A DNA stretch of 64,000 bases, from contig NZ_CM001165.1 of NCBI RefSeq assembly GCF_000213055.1, positions 3,990,945 through 4,054,944 on the forward strand. Direction: 5' to 3'. Of the stretch, positions 16,793 to 28,203 are shown in pieces (position 1 is the stretch's first letter; each line of letters opens with the position of its first letter). The position numbers and the translations under genes are program-made. Source of the stretch: Streptomyces sp. Tu6071 (GTDB lineage Bacteria; Actinomycetota; Actinomycetes; Streptomycetales; Streptomycetaceae). The notes under the pieces are model-generated. The model saw only the letters and a list, made by a program, of their open reading frames with translations, searched no databases and had not been told where the DNA came from.

Positions 16793-17530
16793 TCACCCCG
16801 GGAGGGCCATGAGCGCCACCGGCTTCGATGTCGGCGCCCGCGAACCGCCCTCCGGCTCGACCGTCACGCCCATCGCCGTGGCCGTGCGCGGGGAGCCCTT
16901 CATGAGGACCGTGCCCGAGGAGTCGGGCAGGAGCCCGGCGGGGCGCATCGTGCCGTCCACGTCGAACCAGAGCTGGTAGACCTTGCCCGCGGGGGGCGTG
17001 GGCAGGCCGGCCGCCGCGAAGACCGCGCCGTCGCGGGCGCGCGAGACGACGACCGTGGCACGCCCTCCCGCGTCGACCGGCGCGCTCAGGACCTTGACGT
17101 CCGGGGCCGAGAGGACGGCGTCCAGGCGCGCGGCGCGGTCCTGGGCCGCGCGGGCCTCCGTGCGGGCCTCGTCCGCGCGCTGGCCCTGCCACACCGCCGT
17201 GCCGCCGAGCGCCGCGGCGAGCGCGACGCAGGCCGCGAGCGTCCAGTGCACGGCGCGCGGGCGGCGGCGGGGCGGCGTGGCACGTACTGCCCGCGGCGGC
17301 TCCTGCCGTACGTCAGCGATACGGGCCATGACCGCGTCCTTGAAGCCGGGCGGCGGGCTCACGGAGGCGGCCAGGCCCAGCTTCGAGGCGGTCTCGGTGA
17401 ACTCGCGCACCTCCTCGGCGCACGCGGCGCAGTGGGCCATGTGCCGCTCGAAGGCGGCCTCCTCGGCCGGTTCGAGGGCGTGGAGCGCGTACGCCCCGGT
17501 GAGGAGGTGGCTGTCGGCCGTCGTGCTCAT
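16793..17530 (-). CDS. rskA: Anti-sigma-K factor RskA
   Basis: A 245-residue single-pass membrane anti-sigma factor. The cytoplasmic zinc-type motif HxxxCxxC is complete (His30, Cys34, Cys37). A Pro/Arg-rich linker precedes the membrane helix at about 92-112, and the exported C-terminal RskA domain runs to the end (PAGKVYQLWFDVDG). Its ATG overlaps the sigK stop (ATGA), so it is coupled to sigK. By analogy with mycobacteria it would hold SigK until released by regulated proteolysis; that mechanism is inferred. Confidence 0.93.
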   Translation of the reverse strand: MSTTADSHLLTGAYALHALEPAEEAAFERHMAHCAACAEEVREFTETASKLGLAASVSPPPGFKDAVMARIADVRQEPPRAVRATPPRRRPRAVHWTLAACVALAAALGGTAVWQGQRADEARTEARAAQDRAARLDAVLSAPDVKVLSAPVDAGGRATVVVSRARDGAVFAAAGLPTPPAGKVYQLWFDVDGTMRPAGLLPDSSGTVLMKGSPRTATAMGVTVEPEGGSRAPTSKPVALMALPG

Positions 17531-18114
17531 GTGCCCACTCCCAGGCAGTCGCGAAGCCGGATGAGTCCGTCACGCAGACGGGTCTTGACGGTGCCGAGGG
17601 GCAGCGCGAGGAGTTCCGCGACCTCGCGGTAGGTGAGGCCGCGGTAGTAGGCGAGGGTCACCGATTCGCGCTGGCGCTCGGTGAGGCTGCCCAGACAGCG
17701 CCGCACCTGCTCCTGTTCGAGCCGGGTCTCGACCTGCTCGGAGACCTCGTCGTACGCGGGCGTGTTCTGTTCGAGCAGGCCCGCGCGGCGCTCGCGCGCG
17801 GCGGACGCCTCGACGGACCGCACGCGGTCGACGGCGCGGCGGTGCGCGAGCGTGAGCACCCAGTTCGTGACCGAGCCGAGGTCCGGGCGGTAGCGGCCCG
17901 CCGTGCGCCACACCTCGACGAGGACCTCCTGCGCGACCTCCTCGGACTGCGCGCGATCGCGCAGCACGCGGCGTACGACGCCGAGCAGCGGCCCCGCGAC
18001 GGCGTCGTGCACCGCCGAGAAGGCGTCGCGGTCGCCGCGCGCGACCCTGGCCACCAGCTCTTCCAGCGGGGGCGCGGCGGCCGGGTTCCCCACGATGTAG
18101 ACGGGCTCTTTCAC
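17527..18114 (-). CDS. sigK: ECF RNA polymerase sigma factor SigK
   Basis: A 195-residue ECF sigma factor with region 2 (about 17-100, including AQEVLVEVWRTAGRY) and region 4 (about 140-190, YRGLTYREVAELLALPLGTVKTRL). Cys140 and Cys190 are 50 residues apart, the same spacing as the redox-active Cys pair of M. tuberculosis SigK. I chose the GTG at 18114 because GAGGTACGC precedes it; a GTG at 18135 has no usable ribosome site. The upstream promoter matches the SigK type, implying autoregulation. Confidence 0.92.
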   Translation of the reverse strand: MKEPVYIVGNPAAAPPLEELVARVARGDRDAFSAVHDAVAGPLLGVVRRVLRDRAQSEEVAQEVLVEVWRTAGRYRPDLGSVTNWVLTLAHRRAVDRVRSVEASAARERRAGLLEQNTPAYDEVSEQVETRLEQEQVRRCLGSLTERQRESVTLAYYRGLTYREVAELLALPLGTVKTRLRDGLIRLRDCLGVGT

Positions 18115-18226
18115 GCGTACCTCGCTCGCTCCCACTGCCTCGGCCCCGGTGCCGGCGCGATGTCGCCCCGGCGGCCCTTGCCCCGTATGCCCCGAACGAG
18201 GGGCGAGGCGTCGGCGTTACGGGGGT

Positions 18227-18254
18227 GATTCGGAGCGGGGGGCGGGGTGGATGG
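18227..18254 (-). promoter_or_regulatory. SigK-type promoter of sigK-rskA
   Basis: On the minus strand CCATCC (18254-18249), a 15-nt spacer and CCGAATC (18233-18227) occur about 110 nt before sigK. These elements agree with the SigK consensus known from mycobacteria, and the same layout is found before the FAD oxidoreductase operon at 36.1 kb. Confidence 0.7.
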
Positions 18255-18364
18255 GTGCGGGATTCCGCGGGGCGGGGGAAGGGGGCGGGGGCGGCCTCGT
18301 ACGGGACGGGCTTCGCCCCGATCGTCCCGGGTCGGTCTCGCCTCCTCCGGAGTGCGCGCATACG

Positions 18365-18394
18365 AAAAAGGGCGCCCGGTGCGCGTCGCCCTTT
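18365..18394 (-). terminator. Terminator-like hairpin
   Basis: AAAGGGCG (18367-18374) pairs with CGCCCTTT (18387-18394). On the minus strand the stem ends in TTTTT, so it would terminate leftward transcription arising between it and the XRE gene. No annotated gene feeds it. Confidence 0.45.
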
Positions 18395-18573
18395 CCGCAG
18401 GTGGTCCGCCTGCGGTCCGGGCGCGCGCCCCGTACGCCACGGCGCGATCCACCGCCGGAAGTGCCCCTTCCACTGTGGGAAACCCCACGAAACGGACACA
18501 AGCGGCTGGCGGACGCGCGTAGTCACATCGTCAGGGGACTCCCCTCGCGGCCCCCTGGCGTATGTTTTTTCGA

Positions 18574-18598
18574 GTTAACAGTGACGTAGAGTGTTTAC
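18574..18598. promoter_or_regulatory. Operator-like inverted repeat before the XRE gene
   Basis: GTTAACA (18574-18580) and TGTTTAC (18592-18598) form a near-perfect inverted repeat flanking GTGACGTAGAG, in an otherwise AT-poor region. TAGAGT inside could be a -10 element. It is a candidate autoregulatory site of the downstream XRE protein. Confidence 0.45.
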
Positions 18599-18665
18599 GC
18601 AAGTCTGATTTCGCGTTCGGGGCCACGGAATCTCGCGTTCCGGGCGAGCGGAGGGGGGAACGGGG

Positions 18666-19127
18666 GTGGCCGTGGAGGAGTCCGCGCCGCAGCTCAGCGG
18701 CTTGCGCGCCAAGGTCGAATACATGATCGAAAAGACGTTTCCGGGCCAGCGGGTCTCGGGCCGTTTCTTCGCCGAGCACGTCCGCCGCAAGGGCGGCGCG
18801 CTGTCCCACAGCTACTTCTCCAACATCCTCGCGGGGAAGGTCACGCACCCCTCCGAGGACATCCTCAAGGCGCTCGGGCTCGGCTTCGGGGTCGACTGGC
18901 GGTTCTTCAAGGACGAGTCCGAGGTCGTCGAGGACGTGCTCTCGGGGCTGCGCTTCCTCGCCCGGCACCGCACGGGCGAGGTGAGCGGGGTCGCCGCGCG
19001 CGGGCCCGTACGGGACGGGCTGCCGCCGGAGCTGCTGGACTTCGCGCTGAGCCTGCTCGCCGAGGAGGACGGGGCGGCGCTGGGCAGCGGGACCGCCGCC
19101 GGGACGTCCGCCGAGCCGGAGGGCTGA
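18666..19127 (+). CDS. XRE-type helix-turn-helix regulator
   Basis: A 153-residue DNA-binding protein. The helix-turn-helix is at about residues 25-65 (GRFFAEHVRRKGGALSHSYFSNILAGK), a divergent XRE fold with an inserted 'KGGALS' loop. The C-terminal part is Ala/Gly-rich. GTG start with GGAGGGGGG upstream. It is followed after 3 nt by an ImmA/IrrE peptidase gene; such pairs act as repressor and protease that relieves repression. In streptomycetes this pair usually precedes a MAB_1171c gene, as it does here after an insertion. Confidence 0.88.
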   Translation: MAVEESAPQLSGLRAKVEYMIEKTFPGQRVSGRFFAEHVRRKGGALSHSYFSNILAGKVTHPSEDILKALGLGFGVDWRFFKDESEVVEDVLSGLRFLARHRTGEVSGVAARGPVRDGLPPELLDFALSLLAEEDGAALGSGTAAGTSAEPEG

Positions 19128-19130
19128 GCC

Positions 19131-19691
19131 GTGTCCCTGCGCGCGCTGCGCAAGGAGTGCGAGGAGCGCCTCGCGGGGCTGCCGGTGCCGAGCCCGTTCA
19201 CGATCGAGGGGCTCGTCGCCGCGATGGAGGCCGCGCGCGGGCGCCGCATCGTGCTGCGCGAACTCCCCGAGCACCTGGCCCGCCCCGGAGGTGCCTGCGG
19301 CCTCCGGCTCGCCACGCCCCGCGTGAGCCTCGTCCTGTACCGGCGCCGCCCGACCCCGTACCAGACCCAGCACGTCGTGCTCCACGAGCTGTGTCACGAG
19401 TGGTTCGACCACGGCGCCTCGCCGGACGCGGACCAACTCGCCCGCCTGCTCCCGGTCTTCGACTCCGACCTGGTCCGCAGGGTGCTCGGCGAGGGCGGCT
19501 CGGTGCAGGCGCGGGCCGGCTACGGGACCCACGACGAGCGCATGGCGGAGCTGGGCGCCTCGCTCATCCCCCGCATGGCCCGCGACGCGGTGAGCGACGA
19601 CATGGTGGGCCGCCTCACCAGCTCCCTCTCCCGCCCGGTCGCCCACCGCAGACGGGGACTCTTCGGAAGACGGGACCAGGAGGACCGCTGA
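19131..19691 (+). CDS. ImmA/IrrE-family metallo-endopeptidase
   Basis: A 186-residue cytosolic zinc peptidase. The zinc motif HELCHEWFDH starts at about residue 84 and supplies the HExxH pair. GTG start 3 nt after the XRE stop shows co-translation. It may cleave the partner XRE regulator under stress; that is known of the family but untested here. The C-terminus (SRPVAHRRRGLFGRR) is basic. Confidence 0.9.
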   Translation: MSLRALRKECEERLAGLPVPSPFTIEGLVAAMEAARGRRIVLRELPEHLARPGGACGLRLATPRVSLVLYRRRPTPYQTQHVVLHELCHEWFDHGASPDADQLARLLPVFDSDLVRRVLGEGGSVQARAGYGTHDERMAELGASLIPRMARDAVSDDMVGRLTSSLSRPVAHRRRGLFGRRDQEDR

Positions 19692-19723
19692 GGAGCCCGC
19701 GGCGGACGCGCGGACGCGGCGGC

Positions 19724-20047
19724 TCAGGCCGCGTGCGGGGTGAAGGTGACGTGGGAGTCGTTCTCGTCGATGGCGAGGTTCAGGGCCCCGTCCAACGCCC
19801 TGGCCAGGCGTCGGAGCAGTGGCAGCGTCGGTACGGTGTCTCCGCCCTCCATGCGGGAGACCTGGGGCTGCGTCATCCCGGCGCGCTCCGCCAGCTCGCT
19901 CTGGGACAGTCCGAGCTCGACCCGGCGATCGTGGACCGCCTGCCCGAGGTCTCCGGCCAGCCGCGCGTCGATGTACTCCTGGTCGTGCTCCACCGCCTCG
20001 CCCGCGAGTTCCCGCGTCCGCCGCGTTCTCCACGTGTTGTGCTGCAT
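19724..20047 (-). CDS. HigA-type XRE antitoxin
   Basis: A 107-residue DNA-binding antitoxin. The helix-turn-helix is at about residues 42-80 (LGLSQSELAERAGMTQPQVSRMEGGDTVPTLPLLRRLARAL). Its ATG overlaps the toxin stop by one base (TGATG), so it is the second gene of the pair, the gene order typical of higBA. It is convergent with the ImmA gene, 32 bp apart. Expected to neutralise the RelE-like protein and repress the operon. Confidence 0.88.
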   Translation of the reverse strand: MQHNTWRTRRTRELAGEAVEHDQEYIDARLAGDLGQAVHDRRVELGLSQSELAERAGMTQPQVSRMEGGDTVPTLPLLRRLARALDGALNLAIDENDSHVTFTPHAA

Positions 20048-20409
20048 CAGCTCTCCCTGTGCCGCTCGTACCGGTGCCGGGCATGACCGTGCTCGGCCTC
20101 GCAGATCTTCTGCGCCTGAAACGCGCGCTCGATCTCCGCCGCTTCGCGCATCCTGGTCTTGCGGAAGACCGTCAGCAGCACGATGCGCTGCTGCGGCGCC
20201 AGCCAGTACGGCATGCGCACGGCGTCGCCGTCGAGCACGAAGCGGAGTTCCCGCAGCTTGCCCCCCAGGTGCCGGGAGTAGGGCTCGCCGAGGGTCGTCG
20301 GCGCGTCCAGCAGGCGGTCCGTCTTGTCCTCGACCCGACGGTAGAGGCGGAACGGGAGCAGCTCCAGCCAGCCCCGGACCTCGGGCTCGATCTCCCACCG
20401 CGCCGTCAT
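20047..20409 (-). CDS. RelE/HigB-type toxin
   Basis: A 120-residue probable mRNA interferase. The core shows the ParE/RelE features FRLYRRVEDKTDRLLDAP, SRHLGGKLRELRFVLDGDAVRMPYWL and ILLTVFRKTRMREAAEIERA. No Shine-Dalgarno precedes the ATG; the upstream DNA is TATATATCGTCAATTGC, so the message may be leaderless. The low GC of the promoter and opposite orientation within a conserved locus suggest acquisition as a module. Confidence 0.88.
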   Translation of the reverse strand: MTARWEIEPEVRGWLELLPFRLYRRVEDKTDRLLDAPTTLGEPYSRHLGGKLRELRFVLDGDAVRMPYWLAPQQRIVLLTVFRKTRMREAAEIERAFQAQKICEAEHGHARHRYERHRES

Positions 20410-20410
20410 G

Positions 20411-20450
20411 CAATTGACGATATATACCGCGGATTGTATGACGCAAGTCA
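20411..20450 (-). promoter_or_regulatory. Promoter/operator of the toxin-antitoxin pair
   Basis: AT-rich DNA unusual for this genome. On the minus strand TACAAT (20438-20433) and TATATA (20426-20421) are both good -10 candidates. CCGCGG at the centre with ATACAAT and TATATAT arms forms an imperfect palindrome that the antitoxin could bind. Confidence 0.5.
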
Positions 20451-20535
20451 GTCGGGCCGTCGCCCCGGTCCGGCCGCGTTCGCACCCCGGAACCCCCGTA
20501 CACCTGTTCGTGGTTTCCGCCTAGGATTTCGGTCC

Positions 20536-21762
20536 GTGTCCCCCACCCCGCTCGATCTCGCCGGGTACGCCGTCGCGTGCCTCATGACCGCCGTCGCCCT
20601 GTGGCGCATGCCCGCCGCTCTGTGGGGGGACGAGGAGGACCGAAGACGGCGGGCCCTGTGGGGGTGTTACGCGGGGTTCGCCGCCGCTCTGTGGACGAAG
20701 ACGCAGTACGTGCGCGTGCGGCTCAACGACAGTCCCGTGATCGATCTCGCCGTGCTCGTGAAGCACTACACGGCGACCATCGCGATCCTCGCCATCCTCA
20801 GCTACATCGTGGCGATCTACGGGCGCTACGAGAGCGACGTCGACGTCCCGCGCCACGTCCGCTTCGCCCGCACCGTCCAACGCGTCGCCGCCCGCGCCGC
20901 GTTGGCCACCCTCGTCCTCCTGACCGTCCTCTTCTTCACCGTCGTCGACCGCTCGCACCCCTCGGACCGCTTCGTCGCCGACCACGCGGGCGAGTGGGGC
21001 GCGACGCTCTACTACACCGTGTTCTACGTGTACTTGGGCGCCGCCTCCGCCGTGTGCGCGGTGCAGTGGTGGCTCGCCGTGCGCTCCGCCCCGCGCCGCC
21101 ACCTGCGGATCGGGCTCGGGATGATGGCCGTCGCGATGGTCATCGGCGTCGCGTACACGGTGAGCCGCGGCCTCTTCCTGTGGATCAGCGTCGCCGACCG
21201 CCCGAGCGAGAGCTTCGCGCTCTCCTTCGACAAGTGGACCGAGGCCGGGCAGGTCGTGCTCTTCACGCTCTTCGCCGTCGGCGCCTCGATCCCCGCCTTC
21301 GCCACCGGGGCCCGGCGGCTGCGCCTGTGGCGCGCGCAGGCCGCGCTCCACCCGCTGTGGCGCGACCTCATGACCGCCTTCCCCGAGCAGCCCTTCGCGC
21401 CCCCCGCGCCCCTCGCCCGCGAACTCCTGCGCCTCGGCACCCCGGCGGACGTGCGGATCGACCGGTGGGCGGCCGACATCGCGGACGCCGTCGAGCAGTT
21501 GAGGCACTGGGCGCCCGAGGGCCCTGCGGCGGGACGCGGGCCCGAGGAGTCCGCGCGCTGGATCAGGGCGGCCCTCGCCGCACACGCGACGGGCGCCCCC
21601 GCGGGCCCGGCGGGCCCCGCTCTCGTCCCCCCGCAGGCGGCCGACCAAGACGGCGAGATCGCGTGGCTGCTGCGCGTCTCGGCCGCGTACCGCGACGCCG
21701 TGCGGAAGCCCGCGACGCCGCGCCCCGCCCCCGTACCGACCCCGAAAGGCACCCCTTCGTGA
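20536..21762 (+). CDS. MAB_1171c-family putative transporter
   Basis: A 408-residue membrane protein of unknown substrate. About seven hydrophobic segments lie in the first 260 residues (for example AVLVKHYTATIAILAILSYIVAIY), followed by a soluble Arg/Ala-rich C-terminal domain. In streptomycetes this family is found with an XRE/ImmA pair, as here. GTG start with AGGA 9 nt upstream. The stop overlaps the next gene's start (GTGA). Confidence 0.85.
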   Translation: MSPTPLDLAGYAVACLMTAVALWRMPAALWGDEEDRRRRALWGCYAGFAAALWTKTQYVRVRLNDSPVIDLAVLVKHYTATIAILAILSYIVAIYGRYESDVDVPRHVRFARTVQRVAARAALATLVLLTVLFFTVVDRSHPSDRFVADHAGEWGATLYYTVFYVYLGAASAVCAVQWWLAVRSAPRRHLRIGLGMMAVAMVIGVAYTVSRGLFLWISVADRPSESFALSFDKWTEAGQVVLFTLFAVGASIPAFATGARRLRLWRAQAALHPLWRDLMTAFPEQPFAPPAPLARELLRLGTPADVRIDRWAADIADAVEQLRHWAPEGPAAGRGPEESARWIRAALAAHATGAPAGPAGPALVPPQAADQDGEIAWLLRVSAAYRDAVRKPATPRPAPVPTPKGTPS

Positions 21763-22346
21763 GCACCACGACCGCTCAGGACCACCGCCTGGCCCGTACC
21801 GTCACCGACGTCTTCCAGCCGCGCAACCTCCTCCTCGGCGGCATGGCGGCGGTCGGGCTCGCGGCGGCCGGCGACTGGACGGGCCTGCTGTGGGGGCTGC
21901 TCGGCGCGCTGTGCGCGGGCATCATCCCGGCCGCGTACATCGAGTGGGAACGCGGGCGCGGCACGTGGGGCGACCGGCACGTCGTCGACCGCCGGCAGCG
22001 CGCGCCGATCTTCTTCGTCATCCTCGCCTCGATCGGCACCGGTGCCGTGATCATGCTCCTGGGGCACGCCCCGAACGGCATCCTGCGCGCGATGCTCGCG
22101 CTGTGGCTCATGACGATCATCCTGCTCACGGTCAACACCGCCTGGAAGATCAGCGTCGACGCCTCCGTGGCCTCGGCGGTCGTCGCCCTCCTCGCCTGCG
22201 TCCACTCCCCGTGGTGGCTGTGCGCGTACGCCCTGACGGCGGCCGTGTGCTGGTCGCGCGTGGCGCTCGGCTACCACACGGTGGCCCAGGTCTGCGCGGG
22301 CGCGGCGCTGGGCGCGGCGACGGCGGTGGCGTACGTGGGGGCGTGA
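21759..22346 (+). CDS. Small PAP2-like membrane protein
   Basis: A 195-residue protein with about five membrane segments. The C-terminal motif WSRVALGYHTVAQVCAGAALGA matches the last conserved block of PAP2 phosphatases (SRxxLGxHxxxQV). The KxxxxxxRP block is not recognisable, though the EWERGRGTWGDRHVVDRRQRAP loop may be a remnant of it, so activity is uncertain. Translationally coupled to the MAB_1171c gene. Confidence 0.75.
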   Translation: MSTTTAQDHRLARTVTDVFQPRNLLLGGMAAVGLAAAGDWTGLLWGLLGALCAGIIPAAYIEWERGRGTWGDRHVVDRRQRAPIFFVILASIGTGAVIMLLGHAPNGILRAMLALWLMTIILLTVNTAWKISVDASVASAVVALLACVHSPWWLCAYALTAAVCWSRVALGYHTVAQVCAGAALGAATAVAYVGA

Positions 22347-22651
22347 GGGCGTGGCCTACCGGATGGCGCGCGCGGGAGGCGTGACGTGGCGCTCCTCGTC
22401 CACCTGACCTCGGCGGGCCACGCGTCCGGAGGTGTGGGAGGCGGCGGAGGAGGACTGCGGGGGCGTCGGGAAGGGACCGAAACGGCCCGAAAAGACCCCC
22501 GTGCGGCAGAAGAGGGAGCGTCGCCGCTCCCTGCCACTCACAAGCTATAGCGCAAGGGGGGTCTTGCCGCAAGGCCCCCCTTTTCGCGCAGAATCTCCCG
22601 CTCGGGGCCGGTCGCGGTCCCCGGATGTGCGAACCGAGGGAGATCAGGTAG
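22347..22651. other. Leader/spacer before the FAD monooxygenase
   Basis: A 305-bp spacer. It includes a small hairpin (GGGAGCG-TC-GCCGCTCCC, near 22514-22531) and a strong terminator-like hairpin at 22556-22584. TATAGC near 22547 could be a -10 element. No gene is seen. Confidence 0.45.
22556..22584 (+). terminator. Terminator-like hairpin before the monooxygenase
   Basis: GGGGGGTCTTG (22556-22566) pairs over 11 bp, with one G-U, with CAAGGCCCCCC (22570-22580), leaving a 3-nt loop, and TTTT follows. It ends the upstream operon or attenuates the monooxygenase mRNA, depending on where the promoter lies. Confidence 0.7.
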
Positions 22652-26290
<3,639 letters not shown>

Positions 26291-26459
26291 CGCGTTCTCG
26301 CCTCTCCGGTGGGTGATACCGCCGCGCACCGTCCGTTCATGGTGCTGTCCCCCAGCCTCGCCCGCATGTCGCGGGGGTGGCAGGGCGGGCTCTTCGGGGG
26401 TAACGACAGGGCCCCCCACTTCCGTGCGGACCGGCCCCGCGCCGCGCGAGACTGGGGGT

Positions 26460-27359
26460 ATGGCAACCGAGAGCGCGCACAGCGAGGGCGCGGAGCTGGG
26501 CCGCTACCTGCGCGCCCGCCGCACCCAGACCAGCCCCGCCCACGTCGGCCTCACGGTCGGCGCGGGACTGCGCCGTACCCCGGGGCTGCGCCGGGAGGAG
26601 CTGGCGACCCTCGCGGGCATCAGCATCGACTACTACGTACGGCTGGAACGCGGCAAGGAGACCCGCCCGAGCCCCGCCGTGCTCGACTCCCTCGCGCGCG
26701 CCCTGCGCATGGACGAGCGCGAGCACCAGCACCTGCGCGAACTCGCCGCCCGCGCCGCGCGCTACGCCCCCGAGCCGCCGCCCGCGCCGAGCCGCACCGT
26801 GCACCCGCACCTGAAGCTGCTGCTCGCCTCGCTGCGCCCGCACCCGGCGTACGTCATCAGCCGCAGCATGGACCTGCTCGCCTGGAACCCCGGAGGGCTC
26901 GCCCTGTACGCGGGGCTGGACGACTGGCCCGCCAAGCACCGCAACCTCGCCCGCTACCTCTTCCTGCACCCGGCGGCCCGCGAACTGTTCACCGACTGGG
27001 AGCGGCAGGTCACGGGCTGCGCCGCGCGGCTGCGGGCCGTCGCCGGGACCGCGCCCGACGCCCCCGACCTCACCCAGCTCGTGGGCGAACTCCTCATGAA
27101 GAGCCCCGACTTCGCACGGCTGTGGGAGCGCTACGAGGTGGCGGGGCGCAAACCGGCCCACAAGACCTTCCAGCACCCCCGGGTCGGCACCGTCACGCTC
27201 ACCTCGCAGTCGCTCCAGATCGAGGGCACCCCCGGCCAGCGCATCGGCGTCTACACGGCCGAGCCCGGGAGCCCCGACCACGACGCGCTGCTCCTCCTCG
27301 ACAACACGGAGCCCCGGCCGGGGACCGCGCGGACGGAGGAGGCGGGACGGCGCTTCTAG
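26460..27359 (+). CDS. XRE regulator with MmyB-like ligand domain
   Basis: A 299-residue transcription factor. The helix-turn-helix is at about residues 12-85 (LRRTPGLRREELATLAGISIDYYVRLERGKETRPSPAVLDSLARAL), the hallmark of the MmyB-type group. The C-terminal PAS-like domain contains NRSMDLLAWNP-like SRSMDLLAWNPGGLALY and ends with the DNTEPRPG-type tail. Such regulators often sit divergently from an oxidoreductase they control, as here. Confidence 0.92.
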   Translation: MATESAHSEGAELGRYLRARRTQTSPAHVGLTVGAGLRRTPGLRREELATLAGISIDYYVRLERGKETRPSPAVLDSLARALRMDEREHQHLRELAARAARYAPEPPPAPSRTVHPHLKLLLASLRPHPAYVISRSMDLLAWNPGGLALYAGLDDWPAKHRNLARYLFLHPAARELFTDWERQVTGCAARLRAVAGTAPDAPDLTQLVGELLMKSPDFARLWERYEVAGRKPAHKTFQHPRVGTVTLTSQSLQIEGTPGQRIGVYTAEPGSPDHDALLLLDNTEPRPGTARTEEAGRRF

Positions 27360-27414
27360 GCGCCGTCCGGCGGCGCCCTTCCGGAGCCGGGCGCGGGGTG
27401 GTGGGATCGACCAC

Positions 27415-28182
27415 ATGAACACGTCTGCCTCGGCGAGCCCCGCCCCGTCCGCCGTCTACGACCGCATCGGTGTCGGCTACCGGCGGGTGCGCCGCCCCGA
27501 TCCCCGGCTCGCCGCGCTGATCGGCGAGGGCCTCGGCGGGGCCCGTACGGTCGTCAACGTCGGCGCGGGCACCGGCTCCTACGAGCCGGCCGATGCCGAG
27601 GTCGTCGCCGTCGACCCCTCGCAGGTCATGCTCGACCAGCACCCGGGGGCGCGGAAGGTGCTGGCCGGTGCGGAGGCGCTGCCCTTCGGGGACGGCGCGT
27701 TCGACGCGGCCATGGCGGTGATGACCGTGCACCACTGGCCCGGCCTGCGGCAGGGGCTCGCCGAGTTGCGGCGCGTGGCGCGCAGGCAGCTCGTCTTCAC
27801 GTGGGACCCGGTCCACCGGCCCGAACTGTGGGTCGTCGGCGAGTACTTCCCGGAGATCCGCGCGATGGAGCGGGCGCGGTTCACGCCCGTGTCCGAGGTG
27901 GCCGAGTCCATGGGGGCGCACACCGTCGTGCCGTTCCCCATCCCGCACGACTTCACGGACGGCTTTCAGACGGCGTACTGGCGGCGGCCCGAGATGTTCC
28001 TCGATCCCGTGGTGAGGGCGGCGAGTTCGACGTTCGCGCAGCTTCCCGGCTCCGTCGTCGGGCCCGCCGTCGCGCGGCTGCGCGCCGACCTGGAGTCGGG
28101 GGAGTGGCACCGCCGCCATGCCGAGCTGCTGACGCGCGATGCCGTGGACTACGGGTACCGGCTGCTCGTCGCGGGGGAGTGA
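27415..28182 (+). CDS. Class I SAM-dependent methyltransferase
   Basis: A 255-residue cytosolic methyltransferase. The SAM-binding motif I is VNVGAGTGSYEP at about residues 47-58, the acidic loop is VVAVDPSQVML, and motif IV is FDAAMAVMTVHHWP. Substrate unknown; the family (methyltransferase type 11) includes small-molecule enzymes. It is 55 nt downstream of the regulator and may be co-transcribed with it. It is convergent with the DUF3626 gene. Confidence 0.9.
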   Translation: MNTSASASPAPSAVYDRIGVGYRRVRRPDPRLAALIGEGLGGARTVVNVGAGTGSYEPADAEVVAVDPSQVMLDQHPGARKVLAGAEALPFGDGAFDAAMAVMTVHHWPGLRQGLAELRRVARRQLVFTWDPVHRPELWVVGEYFPEIRAMERARFTPVSEVAESMGAHTVVPFPIPHDFTDGFQTAYWRRPEMFLDPVVRAASSTFAQLPGSVVGPAVARLRADLESGEWHRRHAELLTRDAVDYGYRLLVAGE

Positions 28183-28203
28183 ACGGGGGAGTGAGCGGGG
28201 CGC

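Larger units (their letters stand above)
18115..18665. other. Regulatory spacer between sigK and the XRE gene
   Basis: A 551-bp divergent spacer. It holds the SigK promoter, a hairpin at 18365-18394 and an AT-rich operator-like patch at 18560-18600. No gene is seen. Confidence 0.5.
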
